The notes below the pieces were generated by a model, which did no database searches, was not told where the DNA came from, and saw nothing but the letters and a program-made list of their open reading frames with translations. Position numbers and translations under genes: made by a program. 60,762 nucleotides of DNA from Pseudomonas sp. PB120 (GTDB lineage: Bacteria > Pseudomonadota > Gammaproteobacteria > Pseudomonadales > Pseudomonadaceae): assembly GCF_009761815.1 (NCBI RefSeq), contig NZ_RWIN01000008.1, positions 1 to 60,762 on the forward strand, written 5' to 3'. Positions 9,024-18,534 of the stretch are shown here, one piece after another (positions within the stretch are counted from its first letter, which is position 1; each line of letters starts with the position of its first letter).

Positions 9024-10313
9024 ATGCGCGAAGAGTTGAACCAAGGCCTGATCGACTTCCTCAAGGCCTCCCCTACCCCGTTTCATGCCACCGCCAGCCT
9101 GGTCCAGCGCCTGGAAGCGGCAGGTTTCCAGCGTCTCGACGAGCGCGAGACCTGGTCCACCGAAGCCAACGGTCGTTACTACGTCACCCGTAACGACTCT
9201 TCGATCGTCGCGTTCAAGATGGGTCGTCATTCCCCCTTGCACGGCGGCATCCGCCTGGTGGGCGCGCACACCGACAGCCCATGCCTGCGCGTCAAACCCC
9301 AGCCGGAATTGCAACGCCAGGGCTTCTGGCAACTGGGTGTCGAAGTGTATGGCGGCGCGCTGCTCGCGCCGTGGTTCGACCGCGACCTGTCCCTGGCCGG
9401 CCGTGTCACCTTCCGCCGCGATGGCAAGGTAGAGAGCCAACTGATCGACTTCAAGGCGCCGATTGCGACCATCCCGAACCTGGCCATTCACCTCAACCGT
9501 GAGGCCAACATGGGCTGGGCGATCAACGCACAGACCGAACTGCCGCCGATCCTCGCGCAATTTGCCGGTGACGAGCGCGTGGACTTCCGCGCCGTACTCA
9601 CCGACCAACTCGCCCGCGAACATGGCCTGAACGCCGACGTGGTACTCGATTACGAGCTGAGTTTCTACGACACCCAAAGCGCTGCCGTCATTGGCCTGCA
9701 CGGTGATTTCATTGCGGGCGCGCGCCTGGACAACCTGTTGTCCTGCTACGCCGGCCTGCAAGCGTTGCTGACGACCGAAACCGACGAAACCTGCGTGCTG
9801 GTCGCCAACGACCACGAAGAAGTCGGCTCGTGCTCGGCCTGCGGTGCGGATGGCCCGATGCTGGAGCAAACCCTGCGTCGCCTGCTGCCCGAGGGTGATG
9901 AGTTCGTACGGACCATTCAGAAATCCCTGCTGGTTTCAGCCGACAACGCCCACGGCGTGCACCCGAACTACGCCGACAAGCATGACGCCAACCACGGCCC
10001 GAAACTCAACGCCGGCCCGGTGATCAAGGTCAACAGCAACCAGCGCTATGCCACCAACAGCGAAACTGCCGGTTTCTTCCGTCACCTGTGCATGGCTGAA
10101 GAAGTGCCGGTGCAAAGCTTCGTGGTGCGCAGCGACATGGGCTGCGGCTCAACCATCGGCCCGATCACCGCCAGCCACCTGGGCGTGCGCACCGTGGACA
10201 TCGGCCTGCCAACGTTCGCCATGCACTCGATCCGCGAACTGTGTGGCAGCCATGACCTGGCCCACCTGGTCAAAGTGCTGAGCGCGTTTTACGCCTGCCA
10301 GGAGCTGCCGTAA
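9024..10313 (+). CDS. apeB: M18-family aspartyl aminopeptidase ApeB
   Basis: 429 residues from the ATG at 9024, preceded by TGGAG at six bases; a longer open frame upstream crosses the REPIN and is rejected. It is a dinuclear zinc metallopeptidase of clan MH. The first metal ligand block H-T-D-S is at residues 82-85, the bridging-Asp region is in GARLDNL near 241, and the acid and ligand block NDHEEVGS is near 266. Late conserved blocks are [12 protein letters not shown] and [12 protein letters not shown]. It releases N-terminal acidic or neutral residues from peptides in the cytoplasm. Confidence 0.95.
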   Translation: MREELNQGLIDFLKASPTPFHATASLVQRLEAAGFQRLDERETWSTEANGRYYVTRNDSSIVAFKMGRHSPLHGGIRLVGAHTDSPCLRVKPQPELQRQGFWQLGVEVYGGALLAPWFDRDLSLAGRVTFRRDGKVESQLIDFKAPIATIPNLAIHLNREANMGWAINAQTELPPILAQFAGDERVDFRAVLTDQLAREHGLNADVVLDYELSFYDTQSAAVIGLHGDFIAGARLDNLLSCYAGLQALLTTETDETCVLVANDHEEVGSCSACGADGPMLEQTLRRLLPEGDEFVRTIQKSLLVSADNAHGVHPNYADKHDANHGPKLNAGPVIKVNSNQRYATNSETAGFFRHLCMAEEVPVQSFVVRSDMGCGSTIGPITASHLGVRTVDIGLPTFAMHSIRELCGSHDLAHLVKVLSAFYACQELP

Positions 10314-10319
10314 GCGCCC

Positions 10320-10420
10320 TGTAGGAGCGAGCTTGCTCGCGATGGAATTGTAGACGCCGCGTTTTTCCAGTAATCCCGCGTAATCGTTACAGTCCATCGC
10401 GAGCAAGCTCGCTCCTACAG
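10320..10420. repeat. REPIN (two inverted REP sequences)
   Basis: Two near-perfect inverted copies of the GTAGGAGCGAGCTTGCTCG motif are separated by about 50 bp. The element begins just seven bases after the apeB stop codon. Confidence 0.9.
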
Positions 10421-10488
10421 ACAGCAGCACCACCGGCCACTCAAAAGCCACCTAGACTTTAATTATCTCTTTCGACAAGGCAGTCACC

Positions 10489-10665
10489 ATGATCTCGTTG
10501 TCTTCATTTCACGCCATGCTGGTCCCGATTCTTGCCGGGATGATTATGCTGGCCGTCGGTTTCAACTTCCGCGACAAAAACGCCGGTGTGTTTGCGATGT
10601 GGGTCGGCATGCTGATGATCCTCGCGACCGTGGTGTTCAAGATCCTCGCCAAACTCAACGAATAA
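10489..10665 (+). CDS. Small conserved-looking membrane protein (58 residues)
   Basis: ATG at 10489 with AAGG about nine bases upstream; TAA at 10663. The product begins MISLSSFHAM and has two predicted membrane helices (about residues 10-25 and 33-53) joined by the charged loop FRDKNAG. Codon use and the tidy spacing (69 bp after the REPIN, 77 bp before the channel gene) argue that it is real. The C-terminus is basic (KILAKLNE). I do not recognise a family; it could be a small inner-membrane regulator or simply a conserved hypothetical protein. Confidence 0.7.
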   Translation: MISLSSFHAMLVPILAGMIMLAVGFNFRDKNAGVFAMWVGMLMILATVVFKILAKLNE

Positions 10666-10742
10666 ATCTTCACCCCGACTCGCATTGATTTAGACGGGCT
10701 CGTACACTCGGTCGATCTGCATATCCCAAGGTTGACCGCCTA

Positions 10743-12899
10743 GTGTTCGCTCGTCTTTTCTCCCTGCCCTGCTTTTTCCTTGTCTGCGTCATGGCGATGC
10801 TGGCGATGTCGCCTGCCCAGGCGGCCGGTTTGCCGAGCCTGCTCACCGGCTCGACGAAGGCCCAGCCAGAAGCCCAGGAGCCCTTGGGGCAATCACTGGA
10901 TGAAGTCATCAAGTCCCTGGAAAATGACCAGCAACGCAGCAAACTGCTCGCCGACCTGAAGAAACTCCGCGACGCGACCAAGAAGGCGCAACCCAGCCCC
11001 GAAGAAGGTGTGCTGGGCCTGATTGGCGGCACGCTGGCCAATTTCGAAAAACAGTTTTCCGGGGCCGACAGCCCGATTACACGCTGGTCCGAAGAGTTTG
11101 GCCTGGCCAAAGATGAATTGAAGGCCCTGATGCTGCCCGCCAGTGAATGGCTGCCGATGGTCTTTGCCTTCGCCGTAATCCTGATGGTCTGGAGCCTGCT
11201 GGCCGCCGCGCTGATCTGGATCAGCCACCGGGTGCGGATGCGCTTCGGTCTGACCGAAGAACTGCCCCAACACCCCAGGGCCGTCGACATGTTGCGCTTC
11301 GCCTTGCGCAAACTCGGGCCCTGGCTGATCGCGCTGGTGATCACCGTCTACATGAGTTACGCCCTGCCCTCGTCACTCGGCAAAAGCCTGGCGATGGTGC
11401 TGGCCTACGCGCTGGTCGTCGGCACCTGCTTTTCCGCCATTTGCGTGATCGCGTTTTCGGTGCTCGACGGCCCACACCGCCATCGCGCGCTGTATATCCT
11501 GCGGCATCAAGCGTTCCGTCCGCTGTGGCTGATCGGCAGCTTCGCCGCGTTCGGTGAAGCCTTGAACGACCCGCGTCTGGTCGACAGTCTCGGCAGCCAC
11601 CTGTCCCACACCGCCGCGACCGTCGCGAATGTCATGGCGGCGCTGTCCACCGGCTTGTTCATCCTGCGATTCCGCCGCCCGATTGCCCACCTGATCCGCA
11701 ACCAGCCGCTGTCGCGACGCCTGACTCGACGCGCCCTCAGTGACACCATCGATATCCTCGGCACCTTCTGGTACGTCCCGGCGCTGGTGCTGGTGTGCAT
11801 CTCGCTGTTCGCCACGTTCATCTCGGCGGGCGATACCAGCACTGCGCTGCGTCAGTCGCTGATCTGTACCGTGTTGCTGGTGTTGTGCATGGTCATCAAC
11901 GGACTGGTGCGGCGCCATGCGCTGAAACCGCAAAAGGGCGTGAAACGCCACGCACTGTACTCGGAACGACTGAAAAGCTTCTTCTACACCCTCGCCCATC
12001 TGCTGGTGTGGCTGACGTTCATTGAACTCGGCTTGCGGGTCTGGGGCATGTCGCTAATCACCTTCACCGAGGGCGAAGGGCATGAAGTCAGCGTCAAACT
12101 GTTCAGCCTCGCCGGCACGCTGATTTTTGCCTGGCTGATCTGGATTCTCAGCGACACCGCCGTGCATCACGCCCTGACACGCTCGCGCAAAGGCCTGGCC
12201 AATGCCCGGGCGCAAACCATGATGCCGCTGATTCGCAATGTGCTGTTCGTGGCGATTTTTATCGTGGCCCTGATTGTCGCGCTGGCCAACATGGGCATGA
12301 ACGTCACGCCCCTGCTGGCGGGTGCCGGTGTGATCGGCCTGGCCATCGGTTTCGGCGCGCAATCGCTGGTGGCCGACCTGATCACCGGCCTGTTCATCAT
12401 CATCGAAGACTCCTTGGCCATCGATGACTACGTGGATGTCGGCGGGCACCTGGGCACGGTCGAAGGCCTGACCATTCGCACCGTGCGCCTGCGGGACATC
12501 GACGGTATCGTCCACACCATCCCGTTCAGCGAAATCAAAAGCATCCAGAACTACTCGCGGGAATTCGGCTACGCGATCTTCCGCGTGGCGGTGCCGTCCA
12601 GCATGGACATCGACAGCGCGATCAAGCTGATGCGCGAAGTCGGCCAGAAGATGCGCACCGATCCGTTGCAACGTCGCAACATCTGGTCACCGCTGGAGAT
12701 TCAAGGCGTGGAAAGTTTCGAGTCCGGCAATGCGATCCTGCGCGCCCGATTCAAGACCGCGCCGATCAAGCAATGGGAAGTCTCCCGCGCGTTCAACCTG
12801 TCGCTGAAACGGCACCTGGATGAAGCCGGGCTTGATCTGGCTACACCGCGAATGAGTGTGCAGGTGGTGACGGCGGGTGGCGGCCCGGTAACGGATTAG
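10743..12899 (+). CDS. MscS-family mechanosensitive channel, large YbiO-like type
   Basis: 718 residues, near E. coli YbiO. The start is GTG at 10743 and gives a signal peptide (residues 1-27, ending in AQA). A charged periplasmic segment rich in Lys/Glu (about 35-115) precedes roughly ten membrane helices. The pore-lining helix and MscS core are near residues 510-560 (GAGVIGLAIGFGAQSLVADLITG, of which IGFGAQSLV is the hallmark), followed by IEDSLAIDDYVDVGG and the cytoplasmic vestibule with RTVRLRDIDG. The inferred role is release of solutes under hypo-osmotic stress. Confidence 0.9.
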   Translation: MFARLFSLPCFFLVCVMAMLAMSPAQAAGLPSLLTGSTKAQPEAQEPLGQSLDEVIKSLENDQQRSKLLADLKKLRDATKKAQPSPEEGVLGLIGGTLANFEKQFSGADSPITRWSEEFGLAKDELKALMLPASEWLPMVFAFAVILMVWSLLAAALIWISHRVRMRFGLTEELPQHPRAVDMLRFALRKLGPWLIALVITVYMSYALPSSLGKSLAMVLAYALVVGTCFSAICVIAFSVLDGPHRHRALYILRHQAFRPLWLIGSFAAFGEALNDPRLVDSLGSHLSHTAATVANVMAALSTGLFILRFRRPIAHLIRNQPLSRRLTRRALSDTIDILGTFWYVPALVLVCISLFATFISAGDTSTALRQSLICTVLLVLCMVINGLVRRHALKPQKGVKRHALYSERLKSFFYTLAHLLVWLTFIELGLRVWGMSLITFTEGEGHEVSVKLFSLAGTLIFAWLIWILSDTAVHHALTRSRKGLANARAQTMMPLIRNVLFVAIFIVALIVALANMGMNVTPLLAGAGVIGLAIGFGAQSLVADLITGLFIIIEDSLAIDDYVDVGGHLGTVEGLTIRTVRLRDIDGIVHTIPFSEIKSIQNYSREFGYAIFRVAVPSSMDIDSAIKLMREVGQKMRTDPLQRRNIWSPLEIQGVESFESGNAILRARFKTAPIKQWEVSRAFNLSLKRHLDEAGLDLATPRMSVQVVTAGGGPVTD

Positions 12900-12928
12900 C
12901 GCCAACACCTGAAGCACTTGCAATTCCA

Positions 12929-13018
12929 TGTGGGAGCGAGCCTGCTCGCGATGAGGCCGGCACATCCAACATCTACGTGGCTGATACTCCGCCATCGCGA
13001 GCAGGCTCACTCCCACAG
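12929..13018. repeat. REPIN (GTGGGAGCGAGC variant)
   Basis: The left arm reads TGTGGGAGCGAGCCTGCTCG and the right arm is its inverse with ACTCCCACA. The G in place of A in the GTAGGAG stem is compensated on both arms, as expected for selected base pairing. It lies between the channel gene and the terminator of the convergent helicase. Confidence 0.88.
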
Positions 13019-13065
13019 GGTTCGCAGCCCATCGCGAAATCGGCGAACCTTACAAAACGCAGGCA

Positions 13066-13100
13066 AAAAAAAATCCCCGAACCAGTCGGGGATTTTTTAT
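13066..13100 (-). terminator. Rho-independent terminator of the DEAD-box helicase gene
   Basis: The hairpin ATCCCCGA-ctgg-TTCGGGGAT is flanked by A-runs on the left and T-runs on the right, so it works on the minus strand after the helicase stop codon at 13127 and could also stop readthrough from the channel gene. Confidence 0.88.
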
Positions 13101-13126
13101 GTTCGATCAATCAGCTCGAAAGCGGA

Positions 13127-14800
13127 TCAATCTTCGCGGTAGCGACGCAGCTTCAACTGCTTGCCGGCAACGCGAGTGTCCTTCAGTTTGGTCAGGAGTT
13201 TCTCCAGACCATCTTCCGGCAGCTCGACGAGGCTGAAGCTGTCACGCACCTGGATGCGACCGATCGCTTCACGCGCCAGGCCGCCTTCGTTGAGGATGGC
13301 GCCCAGCAGGTTTTTGGCAGCGATACCGTCACGCGCACCCAACGCGGTACGGCAACGAGCACGGCCTTCAGCCAATGGAACCGGAGCGCGACGCTCACGA
13401 TCACCACGGTCCGGACGATCACCGGTACGCTCTGGACGATCGCCACGCGGTGCATTGTTCGGCACCAGTGGACGTTCTTTCTCGATCGCAGCCAGGGTCA
13501 ACGCCTGAGCGTTGGTAGCCTTGCGCAGCAGAGCAGCGGCCAGTGCACGCGGGGTGCAACCGATGTCAGCGGTCAGGCGATCCAGCAGGTCACCGTGAGT
13601 CGACTCGGCATCGCCAACCAGCGGCGACAGGCTGTTGGTCAGTTTCTTGATGCGGGCATCAAGAACGGCCTGGGCGTCCGGCAGGCGAACTTCGGCAACC
13701 TTCTGACCGGTTACACGCTCGATCACTTGCAGCATGCGGCGCTCACGTGGAGTCACCAGCAGCAGTGCACGACCTTCGCGACCGGCACGGCCGGTACGGC
13801 CGATACGGTGAACGTAGGATTCCGGGTCGTACGGCATGTCAACGTTGAACACGTGAGTGATGCGCGGAACGTCCAGGCCACGAGCAGCAACGTCGGTCGC
13901 CACAACGATGTCCAGACGGCCATCCTTGAGGGAGTCGATAACGCGCTCACGTTGATTCTGGGCAATGTCACCGTTCAGCGCAGCGGCTTTGTAGCCTTTG
14001 GCTTCCAGGGCACTGGCCAGGTCCAGGGTCGCTTGCTTGGTGCGCACGAACATGATCAGGGCGTCGAAGTCTTCGACTTCCAGCAGGCTCAATACAGCCG
14101 AGGTCTTCTGGTCAGCGTGAACCAACAGGTGAGCCTGTTCGATCGCGGTAACGGTCTGAGTCTTGGTCTGGATCTTCACGTGCTGCGGATCACGCAGGTG
14201 ACGTTCGGCAATGGCACGGATCGACTGTGGCAGGGTAGCCGAGAACAGTACGGTCTGACGGGTAGCAGGCAAGGCCTTGAAGATGACTTCGAGGTCGTCC
14301 ATGAAGCCCAGCTTGAGCATTTCGTCAGCTTCGTCCAGAACCAGGTGGTTCACGGTCGACAGCACTTTTTCGTCGCGACGCAGGTGGTCGCACAGACGGC
14401 CCGGAGTGGCGACAACGATCTGTGCGCCGTTACGGATTGCTTTCAGTTGTGGGCCCATAGGCGCGCCGCCGTAAACGGCCACAACAGTAACGCCCGGCAT
14501 TTGCTTGGCGTAGGTTTCGAAAGCGGTTGCTACTTGCAGCGCCAACTCACGGGTTGGCGCCAGGATCAGGGCTTGCGGCTCGCGCTTGGCAGGATCGATG
14601 CAGTGCAGGATTGGCAGGGCGAACGCGGCGGTTTTACCGGTACCGGTTTGCGCCTGGCCAATCATGTCTTGGCCGGCCATGATGATCGGGATCGATTGCT
14701 GCTGAATAGCCGAAGGTTCTTCGTAGCCGGTCGCAATGACGGCTGCAAGAATGTTCGGATTAAGATTAAAAGCGGCGAAGCCGCCGGTTTCCTGGGTCAT
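13127..14800 (-). CDS. deaD: DEAD-box ATP-dependent RNA helicase (DeaD/CsdA type)
   Basis: 557 residues from the ATG at 14800 (MTQETGGFAA). The Q motif (GYEEPSAIQQQ) is near residue 25-35, Walker A AQTGTGKT at 50-57, PTRELA at 82-87, D-E-A-D at 156-159, SAT near 186 and HRIGRTGR near 325. After the helicase core comes an Arg/Asp/Gly-rich linker (RGDRPERTGDRPDRGDRER region, about 445-475) and a C-terminal DbpA-type RNA-binding domain ending LKLRRYRED. It unwinds structured RNA in ribosome assembly and mRNA decay, usually under cold stress. The leader is long (see 14801-15025). Confidence 0.93.
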   Translation of the reverse strand: MTQETGGFAAFNLNPNILAAVIATGYEEPSAIQQQSIPIIMAGQDMIGQAQTGTGKTAAFALPILHCIDPAKREPQALILAPTRELALQVATAFETYAKQMPGVTVVAVYGGAPMGPQLKAIRNGAQIVVATPGRLCDHLRRDEKVLSTVNHLVLDEADEMLKLGFMDDLEVIFKALPATRQTVLFSATLPQSIRAIAERHLRDPQHVKIQTKTQTVTAIEQAHLLVHADQKTSAVLSLLEVEDFDALIMFVRTKQATLDLASALEAKGYKAAALNGDIAQNQRERVIDSLKDGRLDIVVATDVAARGLDVPRITHVFNVDMPYDPESYVHRIGRTGRAGREGRALLLVTPRERRMLQVIERVTGQKVAEVRLPDAQAVLDARIKKLTNSLSPLVGDAESTHGDLLDRLTADIGCTPRALAAALLRKATNAQALTLAAIEKERPLVPNNAPRGDRPERTGDRPDRGDRERRAPVPLAEGRARCRTALGARDGIAAKNLLGAILNEGGLAREAIGRIQVRDSFSLVELPEDGLEKLLTKLKDTRVAGKQLKLRRYRED

Positions 14801-15232
14801 GGGTCTGCCTCTAAGTGCATCCGCAAAGACCCATGCTCCAAAGCTGCGCATGCCGTGTAAGACTCAAGAGTCGCCCTGGCTGCTTTGTCGGCGGGGATTT
14901 GCGAAAACGAATGAATGAAAAAGATTCGTCAAGGGAGAGTCCGGTGTGCGGACGTGCAGCCGAAGCTGGCTTCGGGGAATTGCGCTACCTAAACGCGGCC
15001 CGGTTAAAGGCCGGCGCGCACTATACCGGAATTCGCCCAAAAAGGGAGCATTATTTGTCGGAAAACTGACGGATACACCGTTGTGTCACAGGCTTTGCGG
15101 ATAATCGTGCAACGGTCTATTTTTCAAAGGCCCGGCCCTGCTGGGGATGGCGCTAAAACGGTTCACCCTGGCGATGCAACCCCAAGGTCCCGTATCGTCC
15201 ATCCCGCCCCTTCCCGCCCGAGGAATTGCGCC
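14801..15232. other. 432-bp divergent spacer holding the long deaD leader
   Basis: No gene is seen. On the minus strand a TATAGT box at 15020-15025 would start a leader of about 210 nt before the helicase ATG. The leader contains several GC-rich inverted repeats, for example the stretch at 14935-14985. Cold-shock helicase genes are known to carry long structured leaders. The enoyl-CoA hydratase promoter should lie to the right of 15070. Confidence 0.5.
15020..15025 (-). promoter_or_regulatory. Candidate -10 box for deaD
   Basis: TATAGT on the minus strand, preceded by an AT-richer stretch. No good -35 hexamer is seen at 16-18 bp (the sequence there is TCCCTT-like), so the site is tentative or depends on an activator. 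Confidence 0.35.
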
Positions 15233-16024
15233 ATGAATCAACCCGCTCCCAGCCGTGTAACCCGTGAACGACACGGCCATGTCCTGTTGATTGGCCTGGA
15301 TCGGGTGGCCAAGCGCAACGCCTTCGATCTCGAGCTGCTCAACACATTGAGCCTGGCCTATGGCGAGTTCGAGGCCGACAGCGAGGCGCGAGTGGCGGTG
15401 GTGTTCGGCCACGGCGAGCACTTCACCGCCGGGCTCGACCTGGTCAGCGCCAGCGCCGCACTGGCCGAAGGCTGGCAGGCACCGCCCGGTGGTTGCGACC
15501 CGTGGGGCGTGTTTGCAGGCCCAAGGGTCAGCAAACCGGTGATTGTCGCCGCGCAGGGTTACTGCCTGACCATCGGCATCGAGTTGATGCTGGCTGCCGA
15601 CATCAATCTTTGCGCCAGCAACACCCGCTTCGCCCAGAAAGAAGTGCAGCGCGGGATCTTTCCGTTCGGCGGCGCCACCTTGCGCCTGCATCAGGTCGCC
15701 GGCTGGGGCAATGCCATGCGCTGGCTGCTGACCGGGGATGAATTTGACGCCCATGACGCGTTGCACCTGGGGTTGGTGCAGGAAGTCATGGCCAGCGAGG
15801 ACCTGCTGCCGCGAGCGATTGAACTGGCTGAACGCATCGCCCGGCAAGCGCCGCTGGGGGTTCAGGCAACGTTGATGTCTGCGCGGCAGGCGCGTTATGA
15901 AGGCGAAACGGCGGCGGCGCAGGGATTGCCGCCCTTGGTGAAGAAGTTGTTGGGCAGTGAAGATGCCAAGGAGGGTGTGCGGTCGATGGTCGAGAAGCGA
16001 CCTGGTGTGTTCAAAGGCTGCTGA
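15233..16024 (+). CDS. Enoyl-CoA hydratase/isomerase (crotonase) family protein
   Basis: 263 residues from the ATG at 15233, with GAGGAA about seven bases upstream; the frame is open further left but without a start signal. The crotonase fold is shown by the HGEHFTAGLDLVSA oxyanion-hole block (residues 58-71) and the AAQGYCLTIGIELMLAADI block (about 103-121). The usual catalytic Glu of the second block is replaced near FAQKEVQRGIFPFGGATLR, which still contains Glu in KEVQRG. It acts on an acyl-CoA, but the exact substrate cannot be read from sequence. The gene order helicase-hydratase-spermidine synthase-DAHP synthase matches what I recall for P. aeruginosa. Confidence 0.85.
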   Translation: MNQPAPSRVTRERHGHVLLIGLDRVAKRNAFDLELLNTLSLAYGEFEADSEARVAVVFGHGEHFTAGLDLVSASAALAEGWQAPPGGCDPWGVFAGPRVSKPVIVAAQGYCLTIGIELMLAADINLCASNTRFAQKEVQRGIFPFGGATLRLHQVAGWGNAMRWLLTGDEFDAHDALHLGLVQEVMASEDLLPRAIELAERIARQAPLGVQATLMSARQARYEGETAAAQGLPPLVKKLLGSEDAKEGVRSMVEKRPGVFKGC

Positions 16025-16036
16025 CAACTCAACCTT

Positions 16037-16167
16037 TGTGGCGAGGGAGCTTGCTCACGCTGGGCTGCGAAGCGGCCCCAAAAAATCTTGGCAATCATGT
16101 AGATTTTGTGAGCGCTGCGCACTGGTGCGCCAGCCCGGTCAAGCGGGAGCAAGCTCCCTCGCCACAG
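16037..16167. repeat. Two-REP element of the GGCGAGGGAGC subtype
   Basis: The left REP GGCGAGGGAGCTTGCTCACG and the right REP GGGAGCAAGCTCCCTCGCC are inverted, about 80 bp apart, with the GGGCTGCGAAGCGGCCCC block inside. The same block borders the element at the window's left edge. This subtype differs from the GTAGGAGCGAGC family that dominates elsewhere. Confidence 0.85.
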
Positions 16168-16180
16168 GACCCTCATCGCA

Positions 16181-16936
16181 TCACGTCGCCGGGCGAATTG
16201 CCTTGATCAATGACTGCAACGAATACCCCAACCGTGGCGCCAACGCTTCGGCACGGGCGATCAGGCCGTCCATGTCCAGTTCCTGATCCAGCTCCGAAGG
16301 CACGATCAGAATCACGTTGCCCTCCTTCACCGGCAACTCCCAATAGTGCCGGTGATACAACCCGCGCAACAACGCCGCGCCCAGCGGTTTGCCGTCGTCG
16401 GTGGCCCATTGGTTGATCACCAGCCAGCCGCCCGGATTCAGGCGTTTTTGACAGTTTTCCAGAAAGCTCCACGCCAGGTGGCCGACACCCGGACCGACGT
16501 CGGTATACAGGTCGACAAAAATCAGGTCGGCCGACTCGGCGGTATCCAGCAATTCCAGCGCATCGCCGACGCGGATGTACAGCCGCGGGTCGTCATCCAG
16601 CCCCAGGTATTCAATGGCCAGGCGCGGCACGTCGGGGCGCAGTTCGATGGCTTCGACATCTTCCAGCGGCAGGAACTTGAGGCAGGCCTGGGTCAGCGTA
16701 CCGGCGCCAAGACCAAGAAACAGCGCACTCTCAGGCTGTTCGTGGCACAACGCACCAATCAGCATCGCACGGGTGTAATCGTATTCGAGCCAGCTCGGGT
16801 CGGCCGTGAACACGCAGCTCTGTTCGATGGCATCACCGAACTCGAGGAAACGGTAGTCGGCCACCTCAAGCACGCGAATCACGCCGAACTCATCCTGTAC
16901 CTCGGCGAGCAGATGCTCGACGCGCTCCTCAGTCAT
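16181..16936 (-). CDS. Spermidine-synthase-like methyltransferase-fold protein
   Basis: 251 residues from the ATG at 16936, preceded by GGAGACGAA. The Rossmann nucleotide-binding block is ALFLGLGAGTLTQACLKFLP (about residues 70-90), followed by VEAIELRPDVPRLA and DLIFVDLYTD, the order seen in SpeE-like proteins. The polyamine-synthase catalytic Asp region YDVIIxDSxDP is replaced by FVDLYTDVGPG. It may therefore not be a true spermidine synthase. It is divergent from the class II DAHP synthase with a 136-bp shared upstream region. Confidence 0.75.
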   Translation of the reverse strand: MTEERVEHLLAEVQDEFGVIRVLEVADYRFLEFGDAIEQSCVFTADPSWLEYDYTRAMLIGALCHEQPESALFLGLGAGTLTQACLKFLPLEDVEAIELRPDVPRLAIEYLGLDDDPRLYIRVGDALELLDTAESADLIFVDLYTDVGPGVGHLAWSFLENCQKRLNPGGWLVINQWATDDGKPLGAALLRGLYHRHYWELPVKEGNVILIVPSELDQELDMDGLIARAEALAPRLGYSLQSLIKAIRPAT

Positions 16937-17072
16937 TTCGTCTCCAGATTGTTCCCGGGCCTGCCGCAACACGAAGCGGCAAAGGACGCGATTGTCCGCG
17001 ATGCGACGGGAACAGGTCACGCACTAATTGCTGATAACATGAACGCCCGAGCGAAAAACAACCGAGACTGTG

Positions 17073-18419
17073 ATGAGCCAACCCTGGAGCCCTGACAGCT
17101 GGCGCGCCCTGCCGATCCAGCAGCAACCCCACTACCCCGACGCGGCGCATTTGCTGCACGTCGAGCAAACGCTGGCCAGTTATCCGCCGCTGGTGTTCGC
17201 CGGTGAAGCCCGGGAATTGCGTCGTCAGTTTGCCGAAGTGACCCAGGGCCGAGCGTTTCTGTTGCAGGGCGGCGACTGCGCCGAGAGCTTTGCCGAGTTC
17301 TCCGCCGCGAAAATCCGCGACACCTTCAAAGTGTTGCTGCAAATGGCGATTGTCATGACCTTCGCGGCTGGCTGCCCGGTGGTCAAGGTCGGACGCATGG
17401 CCGGCCAGTTCGCCAAGCCGCGCTCGGCCAACGACGAGACCATCGACGGCGTGACGCTGCCCGCCTACCGTGGCGACATCGTCAACGGCATCGGTTTCGA
17501 TGAGAAAAGCCGTGTGCCGGACCCGGAGCGTCTGCTCCAGTCCTACCACCAGTCCACCGCCACCTTGAACCTGCTGCGCGCCTTCGCCCAGGGCGGCTTT
17601 GCCGACCTGCATCAGGTGCACAAGTGGAACCTGGACTTCATCGCCAACTCGGCGCTGGCGGAAAAATACAGCCACCTCGCTGACCGCATCGATGAAACCC
17701 TGGCGTTCATGCGCGCCTGCGGCATGGACACTTCGCCGCAACTGCGCGAGACCAGTTTCTTCACCGCCCACGAAGCGCTGCTGCTCAACTACGAAGAAGC
17801 CTTCGTGCGCCGCGACAGCCTGACCAACGATTACTACGATTGCTCGGCGCACATGCTGTGGATCGGCGACCGCACCCGTCAGCTCGACGGGGCTCACGTC
17901 GAGTTCCTGCGCGGGGTGAACAATCCGATCGGGGTCAAGGTCGGCCCGAGCATGAACCCTGATGACCTGATTCGCCTGATCGACGTGCTCAACCCGGACA
18001 ACGATCCAGGTCGGCTGAATCTGATCGCGCGGATGGGCGCGAACAAAGTCGGCGATCATCTGCCGGCGCTGATTCGCGCAGTGCAACGTGAAGGCAAGCA
18101 AGTGCTGTGGAGTTCCGACCCCATGCACGGCAACACGATCAAGGCCAGCAGCGGTTACAAGACCCGTGACTTCGCGCAGATTTTGGGCGAGGTGAAGCAG
18201 TTCTTCCAGGTGCACCAGGCGGAAGGCACGTATGCCGGTGGCATTCACATCGAGATGACCGGGCAGAATGTGACCGAGTGCATTGGTGGGGCGCGGCCGA
18301 TTACCGAGGACGGGTTGTCGGACCGGTATCACACCCATTGTGATCCGCGGATGAATGCGGATCAGTCGCTGGAATTGGCGTTCCTCATTGCTGAAACGCT
18401 GAAGCAAGTTCGGCGTTAA
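17073..18419 (+). CDS. Class II 3-deoxy-7-phosphoheptulonate (DAHP) synthase
   Basis: 448 residues; starts [19 protein letters not shown] at the ATG 17073 (a GTG directly in front at 17070 is less likely). Condenses phosphoenolpyruvate and erythrose-4-phosphate in the first step of the shikimate pathway. The plant/actinobacterial-type signature blocks are [11 protein letters not shown] (about 64-74), [16 protein letters not shown] (about 99-114), SPD-like [10 protein letters not shown] (about 349-358) and the metal-site [15 protein letters not shown] (about 388-402). The length fits the regulated long form. A class I isoenzyme is encoded at 32706, so this strain has both types. Confidence 0.95.
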   Translation: MSQPWSPDSWRALPIQQQPHYPDAAHLLHVEQTLASYPPLVFAGEARELRRQFAEVTQGRAFLLQGGDCAESFAEFSAAKIRDTFKVLLQMAIVMTFAAGCPVVKVGRMAGQFAKPRSANDETIDGVTLPAYRGDIVNGIGFDEKSRVPDPERLLQSYHQSTATLNLLRAFAQGGFADLHQVHKWNLDFIANSALAEKYSHLADRIDETLAFMRACGMDTSPQLRETSFFTAHEALLLNYEEAFVRRDSLTNDYYDCSAHMLWIGDRTRQLDGAHVEFLRGVNNPIGVKVGPSMNPDDLIRLIDVLNPDNDPGRLNLIARMGANKVGDHLPALIRAVQREGKQVLWSSDPMHGNTIKASSGYKTRDFAQILGEVKQFFQVHQAEGTYAGGIHIEMTGQNVTECIGGARPITEDGLSDRYHTHCDPRMNADQSLELAFLIAETLKQVRR

Positions 18420-18429
18420 ACCGCGTCGC

Positions 18430-18527
18430 CCCCTTCGCGGGCAAGCCTTGCTCCTACAGTTATGTGTCGTTCGCCAGCCGCGTGAACGACCTGAATCTGT
18501 AGGAGCAGAGCTTGCTCGCGAAAGGGG
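18430..18527. repeat. Degenerate REPIN
   Basis: Left arm TTCGCGGGCAAGCCTTGCTCC and right arm GTAGGAGCAGAGCTTGCTCG are inverted about 45 bp apart. Each arm carries an inserted base compared with the consensus (GCAAGCCTTGC and GAGCAGAGC), at mirror positions. It lies between convergent genes. Confidence 0.75.
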
Positions 18528-18534
18528 CCCCAGC

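Noticed and set aside
12977..14860. 627-codon open frame on the plus strand over the DEAD-box gene
   Set aside because: The opposite strand encodes all helicase motifs; this frame is an antisense shadow.
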